Source: Acutalibacter sp. (GTDB taxonomy: Bacteria; Bacillota; Clostridia; Oscillospirales; Acutalibacteraceae). Taken from it: a stretch of DNA of 10,551 nt. Numbering within the stretch: position 1 is the stretch's first letter; each line of letters begins with the position of its first letter. The position numbers and the translations under genes are program-made. This document shows, piece after piece, positions 1 through 7,380 of the stretch. The notes beneath the pieces were generated by a model that saw nothing but the letters and a program-made list of their open reading frames with translations, was not told where the DNA came from and did not search any database. The stretch is from contig JAAWSH010000031.1 of assembly GCA_022801475.1 (NCBI GenBank), positions 1 through 10,551 of the forward strand. The letters are read 5' to 3'.

Positions 1-1
1 C

Positions 2-1589
2 AGCCTGAACATATTAAAAGAGACCTTAACCATGCTGCCCCTGGACGGCGTGTTCTTCAATTTTGGCGGCTATACCTCTGGCTACGACTACTCGGGGAAC
101 CTTTACGGGGACTGCGTATGCGAAAACTGCCAGGCGCGGTTTATGGAGATGTTCCACCAGCCCCTGCCCAGCCACCCCGCCCAGTCTCCCCTTTATGGGG
201 CCTTTCAGCGCCAGACCATGGCCCAGGCCGCCCAAGAAGTACGGGAAACCGTGAAGCGGCTGGGCCCAGAGTTATGCATTGCCAACGACTATTTCAGCGC
301 GGAGGGGTTTTACCGGGCGGAGGCCGGCTCCGGGGGCGGCGCCGACTGGATCTATTCCGCCTCCGAGCTGGCCAGCCGGGCCAGAACTGGCTTCCCAAAC
401 ATGCGGGCCAGCATCACCACTGTGGACTTTATTGATATTGCCTACCGCTACGCGGCGCCCGGGCAAGAACGGCAGCAGCTGCGCCTGGCCCAAAGCCTGG
501 CCCAGGGTGGGTCTCCGGACCTGTACCTGATGGGCAGGCCAGACAACCGGGAGGACCCGGCGGGGAAGAATGCCGCAAAGGCTATGTTCTCCTGGCACAA
601 ACAGCATGAGGCGGACTATAGCCAGCTCTCCCCCATAGGGGACCTGCTGCTGGTCCGCCCAGAGACCCACTGGCTGCTGGGCGCAGAGGCCTTAAAGGAA
701 TACCGCGCCTGGTTTGAGATGCTGGCCCAAAGCCACTTTCTCTTTCAAGCTGTGGACCATTCCCGGCTTTCTTCCATGGACCTGGGCTTCCTACCAGGCC
801 ATCCTGCTGCCCGGCTTGCCGCTGCCGCCGGAAAGCGAACCTGTACTGGAATCCCATTTAGAAAGCGGCGGAAAAATTTTAGCAAGTTTTGTAGAGGCTC
901 CGCCACAGTGGCTGGGGGTGCGGCGGGTTTTAGAAAAGCTGGAAGATACCCGGGGCGCCTATATTCGTCTAAACATCGGAAAAGAGGAAACAATCCATAA
1001 TAAAGCGGAAACAGACATTCTTCCCGTTGTGGGCGGATACCTTTGCTGCACCTATCAGGACCAGGCGGTCCCCCGGGGCCAGCTGATTCGCCCCCACCCC
1101 TATGGCCCGCCGGAACGCTGCTTTTATACAGAAAGGGATATTACCAGCTACCCAGGATACACACTCTATCCCTATGGAAAAGGACTTGCCCTCTTTATTC
1201 CCTGGCCGGTGGGAAAAGCCTTTGACTTTGGCCGGCAGCCTCAAATGACCCAGTGGATGGGCGCCCTGCTGGAAAAGGAGCTGGAGGTTTTCCCGGTAGA
1301 GACTACGGCCCCGGCCTGTGTGGAGATCACCCTGTGCCGTCGGGACCCAAAGTCCCTTCTTCTGCATCTGATAAATGAGTCCGGCTGCATGGCCGGCATC
1401 TGGAGTAAGCCACTGCCCATTGGCGAAGTCTCTGTCAGCCTCCCCTGTCCCAAGCCCGCAAGGGTGGTCTCTCTGAACCACGAACCCTGCCAGTGGGACT
1501 GGGCGGACGGAAGGCTGACCATACTAACCCCACTGCACGCCCTGCTTACCGCCCTGCGTGTGGAATACGAGAGAGGAGTATTCTCATGA
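2..1589 (+). pseudogene. GHL6-like glycoside hydrolase with beta-galactosidase-trimerisation-like domain, 5'-partial and frameshifted
   Basis: The reading frame is open from base 2 with no credible start, so the gene begins upstream of the window. The first part resembles the hypothetical glycosyl hydrolase 6 (GHL6) TIM-barrel family: DGVFFN, then YGDCVCENCQARF (about nt 107-142), then a QGGSPDLYLMG segment (about nt 509-541). The second part resembles the class-I glutamine-amidotransferase-like trimerisation domain of GH42-type enzymes (YQAILLPGLPLP, ESGGKILASF) and ends with a C-terminal segment containing LLLHLINESG. The two parts are in different frames. Frame 2 carries the protein to DLG (nt 779-787) and frame 3 continues from SYQAILLP. 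Dropping one T at 788-789 restores DLGSYQAILLP. Unrepaired, frame 2 stops at 1000 and the second half is lost. The gene overlaps the next start by ATGA (1586-1589), so it belongs to the same operon. A role in hydrolysing an imported oligosaccharide is inference; no catalytic residue could be assigned. Confidence 0.75.
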
Positions 1590-3172
1590 AAAAACATGAT
1601 TTTAACAAAATAATAAAGACAATCCTGGCGCTGGTCCTGGTTCTTGGGCTGCTCTGCGCCTGTTCTCAAAACTCTGGCGGGTCCAGCCAGCCAAGTTCTT
1701 CCTCTGGCTCCACAAGTTCCGATCCTTTCCAGTCCTCTTCTCCAGCAGAAAGCTCGAAGCAAACCAGTCCTTCGGACCCCGCCGGAGAAGTGGTGGACCT
1801 GGTGTTTGCCTATGACATCCTCAGCGCCGGCTCCACCGCTGATATAGACAAGGTCCAGGACGCCATTAACGAGATAACGGTCCCAGAGCTGGGAATAAAC
1901 CTGCAAATCCTGTCCATTCAGTCCAGCGCCTATGAGCAGCAGATGACCCTGATGATTACCAGTGACGAACCCCTGGACATTATGTAATCTTTTGCAAACT
2001 CTCTTTCCACCTATGCCAACACTGAGAAAATACTCCCCTTGGACCAGCTTTTAGACCAGTATGGGCAGGGTATTCGGGAACTACTAGGCGGCTATCTGGC
2101 GGCCACCACTGTAAACGGCAAAATCTACACAGTGCCCACCATCCGCGACCTCTGCCGGGGCGCGGGCATCAACTACGACGTAGAGCTGGCCCAGGAATGT
2201 GAAGTGGATATGAGCCAGGTTAAGGAACTGTCTGACTTAACCCCTGTGTTTGAGCAAATTCAGGCCGTAAAGGGAAAGGACTTCCCCTGCCTGGTGAACG
2301 CCTCGGTGGGCTCTTCCTTCCTGAAAAACTACATCATTGTGGACGCCCTAAACGACAGCAACGGCGTGCTGATGAACTTTGGCCTAGATAATACGGACGT
2401 GACCTTTTTTGAAGAGACCGAGGTGTACAAAGAGATGGTCACCCTGCTGGCCAGCTGGTTTAAGGCCGGCTATGTGCAGAAGGATATTGTTATCTCTCAA
2501 GAAGACAAGTACACCATGCTGCGGCAGAACCTGGGCTTCTGTTACCCCACCAACTGCAAGCCCGGCATTGCAAACACCGCTTCCCTTAGCGTGGGCCGGC
2601 TCATTGCCAATATTCAGATGGAGGACTACTTTGCCACCACCGCCCAAGTGGCCTCTTTTAACTTCTCTCTTGCTCAGGGATGCATAGACCAGGCAAAGGC
2701 CATGGAATTTCTAAACGCCCTCTATACGGACGGGCGCATTGCCACCCTGCTGGGCCGGGGCATTGAGGGCCAGCACTATCAGGTGTTGGAAAACGGACAG
2801 ATTCGTTTTCCAGAAGGGGTGGACCAGAGCAACTGTACCTTCTTCCCCAATGTAACCTGGGCTGTGGGCAACCAGTTTGCCACCCCTGTATGGGAAAACG
2901 ACCCAGAGGACATTTGGGAACAGCAGGCGGCGGCCAACGACAGTGCCCACAAATCTCTGGCCCTGGGCTTTACCTTTGACAATAGTAAGGTGGCCAGCGA
3001 GGTTTCCGCTGTGACCAATGTGCGCAACGAGTATCAGAACCAGATCGAAAACGGTGATTGTGACGTGGACGCCCTGCTGCCCCAGTATATCCAGGCCCTG
3101 CGCAGCGCTGGAATAGAGACCATTATTCAAGAAAAGCAGACGCAATTAAACCACTGGCTTGCAAATCAGTAG
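1586..3172 (+). pseudogene. ABC transporter extracellular solute-binding lipoprotein (LplA-like, family 1), interrupted by in-frame TAA
   Basis: The start is ATG 1586, overlapping the preceding stop as ATGA, with Shine-Dalgarno gagaggag at 1570-1577. The N-terminus has a KK-containing n-region, a hydrophobic stretch and a lipobox LCAC with the lipidated Cys at residue 26. A Ser/Gly/Pro-rich linker of about 45 residues follows, then the binding-protein fold. The frame carries TAA at 1985-1987 (codon 134), directly between PLDIM and SFANSLSTYANTEKILPLD. Both sides match one continuous binding protein, and the second half runs in the same frame to TAG 3170-3172 with the family motif KAMEFLNALYTDGR. 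The restored length is about 528 residues, normal for LplA-type proteins. A single change such as TTA to TAA would explain the lesion. A TTG at 2039 could start a leaderless fragment, but no good ribosome site was noticed. It would deliver a sugar to the permeases encoded next, and is probably non-functional as read. Confidence 0.85.
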
Positions 3173-3197
3173 GAATATTGTAAGCCCGCTTAAAAGC

Positions 3198-3212
3198 CGG
3201 CGGACACCGCCG
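3198..3212 (+). other. Short intercistronic stem-loop between binding protein and permease
   Basis: A perfect 6-bp GC-only stem (cggcgg/ccgccg) with a 3-base loop lies in the 65-nt gap between the binding-protein stop and the first permease. There is no following T-run, so it is unlikely to terminate transcription by itself. Stem-loops at this position often protect binding-protein mRNA or lower downstream expression in sugar ABC operons. That role here is inference. Confidence 0.35.
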
Positions 3213-3237
3213 CCTGTACTAACGATACAAAGCCGGG

Positions 3238-4190
3238 ATGGGCGGCAGGGCAGAATCGGGTTCCCTGCCGGAAAAAAGAAATCTCCGGCGGGAGCTGAAG
3301 CGCTATCTGCCCGTTTATCTGCTTATGCTGCCTGGACTCATCTATTTGGCGGTGAACAATTACGCCCCCATGTTCGGCCTGGTGATCGCCTTTAAGAAAA
3401 TGAACTTCCGCAAGGGGATTTTCGGCAGCGAATGGGTGGGCCTGAAAAATTTTCAGTTCCTATTTCAAACCGAGGACGCCTGGATTATTACCCGCAACAC
3501 CCTGCTGTACAACATCGCCTTTATTCTTTTAGGGATGGTTTTGGCTCTGTTCGTGGCCATTCTACTCAGCGAGGTAAAAAACAAGCTGAGCCTAAAGGTC
3601 TACCAGACCTCCATCCTGCTGCCCCACCTAATCTCCTGGGTGGTCATCGCGTACATTGTGTACGCTCTGCTTAGCCCAGACACAGGAATCCTGAACAAGA
3701 GGGTCCTGCCCGCCTTTGGGCTGGACCCTGTAAACTGGTACACCAGCAAAGGCTACTGGCCCTTTATCCTCACCTTTATGCACTTGTGGAAAGGCTTTGG
3801 GTACTCCAGCATTATCTATCTGTCCTCCATTCTGGGCATCAGCGGCGAGTACTACGAGGCCGCCATGCTGGACGGGGCCACCAAGTGGCAGCAGATTAAG
3901 ATGATCACCATTCCCCTGCTAAAGTCCACTATGATCACCCTGCTAATTTTAAACACCGGCCGCATTTTTTATTCTGATTTCGGCCTCTTTTATCAAATCC
4001 CCATGAACTCGGGCCCGCTGTACAGTGTTTCCAACACCATCGATACTTACGTGTTCCGGGCACTCTTGCAGCTGGGGGATATTGGCATGTCCTCTGCCGC
4101 GGGGTTTTACCAGTCATTGTGGGCTTTTTCATGGTGGTGGGCGCCAACGCCCTGGTGCGGAGGATCAGCGCCGAGGACGCCCTGTTCTAG
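3238..4190 (+). pseudogene. Sugar ABC transporter permease, LplB-like (CUT1), frameshifted near its 3' end
   Basis: This is a binding-protein-dependent inner-membrane permease. ATG 3238 is the only ATG between the in-frame stop TAA at 3220 and the conserved start RRELKRYLPVYLLMLPGLIYL; no clear Shine-Dalgarno precedes it. Hydrophobic helices follow, and the EAA loop that contacts the ATPase is EAAMLDGATKWQQIKMITIP (residues 208-227). The family frame holds to DIGMSSAAGFYQS (residue 293). It then switches: deletion of one base near 4115 moves the real end (IVGFFMVVGANALVRRI...) into another frame ending at TAG 4188-4190. Restored, the protein would be about 317 residues, normal for the family. 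As read, translation continues to TGA 4258-4260 with an unrelated W/P-rich tail. It loses the last transmembrane helix and overlaps the next gene by 52 nt. The natural stop lies 18 nt before the next start, as expected for an operon. Confidence 0.85.
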
Positions 4191-4208
4191 AAAGAAAGGA
4201 GGATTCTT

Positions 4209-5105
4209 ATGGCCCTTTACACCAAAGAGGAAAAACGCTATAACTGGTTATCCCATCTGATTTTAACTTTCTTTGCCCTGCTGTGCATTTTCCCGTTTTA
4301 TATGCTGATCATCGGCTCTTTTACGGATAACGCCCTAATCATCAACCAAGGCTATACCTTCTTTCCCACCCAGCTAAGCCTAGACGCCTATCAGTATATG
4401 GGCTACATGGCAGATACTTTTGTCCGGGCCTATGGCATTACCGTTCTTACCACAGCGGCCGGCACGGCGGGCAGCCTGTTCCTGGTTTCCACCATGGGGT
4501 ACGGCCTCTCTCGAAAAGCCGCCCCGGGCATGAAGGTCCTCTCTTTCTTAGTGGTGTTCACCATGCTGTTCAACGGCGGCTTGGTGTCCACCTATCTCAT
4601 CTACACCTCGGTGGTGCCGGTGAAAAACAGCCTTTGGGCCTATATTCTGCCTGGTCTGCTGCTAAACGCCTTTCATGTGCTGCTCATGCGGTCCTATGTG
4701 GTCAACAGTATCCCAGACTCCTTGTTTGAGTCCGCCCAGCTGGACGGCGCCGGGCAGTGGACGGTCTACAGCCAGATCGTTCTGCCCCTAAGTATGCCCA
4801 TTTTGGCCACCATCGGCCTGCTGGTTGGGGTGCAGTACTGGAACAGCTGGCAAAACGGCCTTTACTATATTACAGACACCAGCCTGTACAGCATGATGAA
4901 TATTTTAAACCGGATGCTCCAGGACGTACGCTACCTACAGTCCGGGGCCATGGGAGACTATGGCGGGGAGCTGATGTCCCATATGCCCACCAACTCGGTT
5001 CGCATGGCGATTGCCGTGGTGGGGGTGCTGCCTATTTTGGCCCTATACCCCTTTTTCCAGAGATATTTTGTCAAGGGGATCACCCTGGGCTCGGTAAAGG
5101 GATAA
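4209..5105 (+). CDS. Sugar ABC transporter permease, YtcP/LplC-like (CUT1)
   Basis: This intact 298-residue partner permease starts at ATG 4209 behind a strong Shine-Dalgarno (aaagaaaggagg, 4191-4202). It has about six hydrophobic helices, beginning LILTFFALLCIFPFYMLIIGSFT (residues about 17-39). The EAA loop is ESAQLDGAGQWTVYSQIVLP (residues 174-193), and the family-typical end is FQRYFVKGITLGSVKG. With the upstream permease it would form the membrane channel for an oligosaccharide or sugar derivative. No ATPase gene is present; CUT1 systems of this type commonly borrow a shared MsmX/UgpC-like ATPase encoded elsewhere, which is inference here. The substrate cannot be told from the sequence. 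The gene is undamaged although its partner permease and binding protein are broken, so it probably has no working complex unless paralogues substitute. Confidence 0.9.
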   Translation: MALYTKEEKRYNWLSHLILTFFALLCIFPFYMLIIGSFTDNALIINQGYTFFPTQLSLDAYQYMGYMADTFVRAYGITVLTTAAGTAGSLFLVSTMGYGLSRKAAPGMKVLSFLVVFTMLFNGGLVSTYLIYTSVVPVKNSLWAYILPGLLLNAFHVLLMRSYVVNSIPDSLFESAQLDGAGQWTVYSQIVLPLSMPILATIGLLVGVQYWNSWQNGLYYITDTSLYSMMNILNRMLQDVRYLQSGAMGDYGGELMSHMPTNSVRMAIAVVGVLPILALYPFFQRYFVKGITLGSVKG

Positions 5106-5134
5106 AAAAAACAAGAGAAAGGAGCCACAGCCAG

Positions 5135-5803
5135 ATGTTTCCAGAAATCCAGGGAAAAATTGACAGCTATGATATAATCGTAATAGGGCACCAGCGGGCC
5201 AACGTGTACTTTGGGGACGACCCAAAAAAACCGCCCCGGGGCAAGCCGGTAACCTGCACCAGCACCCTGGTCCAAGGGCGGTGTGAGGACGGCAGCCCCT
5301 ATGCTCTGCTCATCGACCCCACCACCCGCAGCACGCCCGAGGACTTCTACTTTGAACTGCGCCGCCGCAGCGGGCTACTGCCAGAAGATATTACCCACTG
5401 CTTTTCCACCCACGAGCATTTTGACCATATTGAGGGTCTGACCTATTTTCCCCAGGCCGCGTGGATGGTAGAAGCGAGAAACCGTCCTTGGGTGGGCGCC
5501 TCCATGCTGGTAGACAAGGCCAAGCTAGTGCCTGTACAGGGGGAATTTTTGCCCGGGGTCTACGCCGTCCCCTTACCAGGCCACACCTACACTGCCTGCG
5601 GCATAGCCTTTGCCTATGAGGGCAGAAAATATCTGGCGGCAGGGGACGCGGTGGTTTCACGGCATCACTTTAAAGAGCTGGCCAACAATTTCGAGGATGA
5701 CCCCGCCGCAGCCCGGGCCACCCAGCAGATGATTCTAAAGACCTATGACGTGGTCATTCCTGGCCACGACAATCTATTTTTGATCCAGGTACCGAGGGGT
5801 TGA
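5135..5803 (+). CDS. Metallo-beta-lactamase-fold hydrolase
   Basis: ATG 5135 follows Shine-Dalgarno agaaaggag (5116-5124) and lies 29 nt after the permease stop; the product is 222 residues. The complete MBL metal-binding set is visible: HxHxDH as H93-E-H95-F-D97-H98, then H150 in PLPGHT, D171 in AAGDAV, and H211 in VIPGHDN. This predicts a soluble dinuclear metal hydrolase. The family includes lactonases, glyoxalase II and many uncharacterised enzymes; the short single-domain layout and PGHT/GDA spacing fit lactonase-like members. In a sugar catabolic operon, lactone or ester hydrolysis is a reasonable guess, but the substrate is unknown. All metal ligands are present and no lesion was seen, unlike the flanking genes. 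The stop is TGA 5801-5803. Confidence 0.85.
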   Translation: MFPEIQGKIDSYDIIVIGHQRANVYFGDDPKKPPRGKPVTCTSTLVQGRCEDGSPYALLIDPTTRSTPEDFYFELRRRSGLLPEDITHCFSTHEHFDHIEGLTYFPQAAWMVEARNRPWVGASMLVDKAKLVPVQGEFLPGVYAVPLPGHTYTACGIAFAYEGRKYLAAGDAVVSRHHFKELANNFEDDPAAARATQQMILKTYDVVIPGHDNLFLIQVPRG

Positions 5804-5830
5804 CTTTTGGGCCGGCTCCGCCTGGAAAAC

Positions 5831-5852
5831 CCAAGGCCTAGACAGGCTTTGG
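5831..5852 (+). other. Intercistronic stem-loop upstream of the isomerase/dehydrogenase gene
   Basis: A 9-bp stem (ccaaggcct pairing with aggctttgg, one G-U pair) with a 4-base loop lies in the 98-nt gap after the MBL gene. A short T-run (5862-5866) follows 9 nt later, not directly. It could be a weak attenuator or processing site separating import/MBL genes from the glycerate-branch genes. No convincing promoter was seen in the gap. Confidence 0.35.
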
Positions 5853-5901
5853 AGTCAGCGATTTTTCTAAACCAAAATTTTATAGAAAGCGGGAACATGG
5901 C

Positions 5902-7380
5902 ATGAGAGATTCCATTTACAAATATTTTCAGGTGGGCGCCATTCAATGGATGTCCCACCCCCACCGGGAGGTCCTCAGGTCTCTGCACAGCCTTTTGTCT
6001 GACGACTACTTCGACGCCATTGAGGTCTGCCATTTTCAAGAGGCGGCGGTCCGGGATCAGGCCAAAAAAATGTTAGAGCAAAGCGGGGCCCGGGTCTGCT
6101 ACGGCGCCCAGCCCATTCTTTTGGGAAATCAGTTGAACCCCAACGCCCTACAGGAGGAAGAACGCCTGAAAGCGGAACACGCCCTGCTGGAGGCCCTGGA
6201 AGAGGCCCAGTACCTGGACGCGGAGAGCATGGCTTTTTTGGCCGGAGCATGGAACCCGGGCACTCGGGAAGAGGCCTACCGGCAGCTTTTAAAAACCACC
6301 CGGGCTCTATGCCAGACAGCTGGCAAAAAGGACATGATGATAGAGCTGGAGGTGTTCGACTATGATATGGACAAATCCGCGCTCATCGGCCCCGCGCCTC
6401 TGGCAGCTCGGTTTGCTGGAGACGTGCGACAGACAAACAGCAACTTCGGACTTTTGGCAGACCTAAGTCATTTCCCCACTACATACGAGACCAGCTGGGA
6501 CGTGGTGCGGACCCTGCGGCCCTATATCACCCACCTGCACTTTGGCAATGCGGTGGTACAGTCCGGGAAGGCTGGCTATGACCTGACCGTGACCAACCGC
6601 AGCCCCACTGTGGCCCAGAAGCTGGCGGCCGCTGGGACAAAGACCGCCTCCCACCAAGAGATAGGAGAGACCTGCGGCCTGGTGCTGACCATGCTGCCCA
6701 ACGGCCCCCAGGCGAAGGAGGTTATGCTGGGTGAAAAGGGCGTATCCGCTTTTATGAAGCCCGGAAGCGTATTGATTGACATGAGTTCCATCAACCCAGT
6801 GGATACCCGGGAGATTGGGGCAGAGCTGGCAAAAAAGGGCGTCGGCATGCTGGACGCCCCGGTCTCTGGAGGCGAGCCAAAAGCAGTGGACGGCACGCTA
6901 AGCTTTATGGTGGGCGGAGACCCAGAGCTCTTCCGCCGGTTCCGGCCCGTGCTGGCGGCTATGGGTTCCTCTGTGGTGCGCTGCGGTGAAATCGGCGCGG
7001 GCAATACCGCCAAGCTGGTGAATCAAATCATTGTGGCCTGCAATATTCAAGGGGCAGCAGAGGCCTTTATCCTGGAGCGGATGGCCGGGGCAGACCCCCA
7101 GCTGGTGTTTCAGGCCATTCGCGGCGGTCTGGCCGGCTCCGCTGTTCTGGAGGCAAAGCTGCCCATGATGCTGGAAGGCAACGAGACCCCTGAGCTGCAT
7201 CTAAAGGATCTTGACAATGTGCTGGACTGCGCCCGGTCCATAGGCGCACCGGTACCCATGACAGAACATGCGCGGGACGTGCTGCGCTGGGTGCTGGACC
7301 AGGGCGACGGGCAAAAGGACCACAGCGCCATGGTGCGGTATTATGAAAGTCATTGCAGCGCGGGGGAGGTATTTTTATGA
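5902..7380 (+). CDS. Chimeric ORF: truncated sugar-phosphate isomerase/epimerase fused in frame to N-terminally truncated tartronate semialdehyde reductase-like dehydrogenase
   Basis: ATG 5902 follows a modest ribosome site (agaaagcggga, 5884-5894). Residues 1 to about 220 are an AP-endonuclease-2-type TIM-barrel isomerase (VGAIQWM; IELEVFDYDMDKSALIGPAPLAARF split by family metal Glu; LLADLSHFP; HLHFGN). It stops where family members usually continue for roughly 80-90 residues, including the last catalytic Glu. From residue about 223 (KAGYDLTVTNRSP) the chain is a beta-hydroxyacid dehydrogenase of the 2-hydroxy-3-oxopropionate (tartronate semialdehyde) reductase type: DAPVSGGEPKAVDG (from residue 318), catalytic Lys371 in GAGNTAKLVNQI, then IRGGLAGSAVL and DHSAM near the end. 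The first ~20 residues of that family, with the GxGxMG NAD(P)-binding turn, are absent. The ORF is open for 492 codons, so it may still be translated, but both activities should be lost. It ends in ATGA overlap with glycerate kinase. It is best seen as a deletion product of two adjacent genes. Confidence 0.85.
   Translation: MRDSIYKYFQVGAIQWMSHPHREVLRSLHSLLSDDYFDAIEVCHFQEAAVRDQAKKMLEQSGARVCYGAQPILLGNQLNPNALQEEERLKAEHALLEALEEAQYLDAESMAFLAGAWNPGTREEAYRQLLKTTRALCQTAGKKDMMIELEVFDYDMDKSALIGPAPLAARFAGDVRQTNSNFGLLADLSHFPTTYETSWDVVRTLRPYITHLHFGNAVVQSGKAGYDLTVTNRSPTVAQKLAAAGTKTASHQEIGETCGLVLTMLPNGPQAKEVMLGEKGVSAFMKPGSVLIDMSSINPVDTREIGAELAKKGVGMLDAPVSGGEPKAVDGTLSFMVGGDPELFRRFRPVLAAMGSSVVRCGEIGAGNTAKLVNQIIVACNIQGAAEAFILERMAGADPQLVFQAIRGGLAGSAVLEAKLPMMLEGNETPELHLKDLDNVLDCARSIGAPVPMTEHARDVLRWVLDQGDGQKDHSAMVRYYESHCSAGEVFL

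Noticed and set aside
272..670. Long - strand open frames under the + strand operon
   Set aside because: They are antisense shadows of GC-rich coding sequence, with no ribosome site or recognisable protein features.
785..792. Programmed ribosomal frameshift in the glycosidase
   Set aside because: No slippery heptamer or following strong hairpin was found; a simple one-base insertion explains it.
1985..1987. Stop-codon recoding or readthrough in the binding protein
   Set aside because: TAA, TAG and TGA all end other genes in this window, and no recoding element was seen after the codon.
4757..5134. N-terminal extension of the MBL gene into the permease gene
   Set aside because: The ATG at 5135 has a good ribosome site and matches the fold's normal start; the extension is permease sequence in another frame.
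5897..5905. Mini-ORF ATG GCA TGA overlapping the isomerase start
   Set aside because: Two codons only; probably chance, although its TGA overlaps the true ATG.
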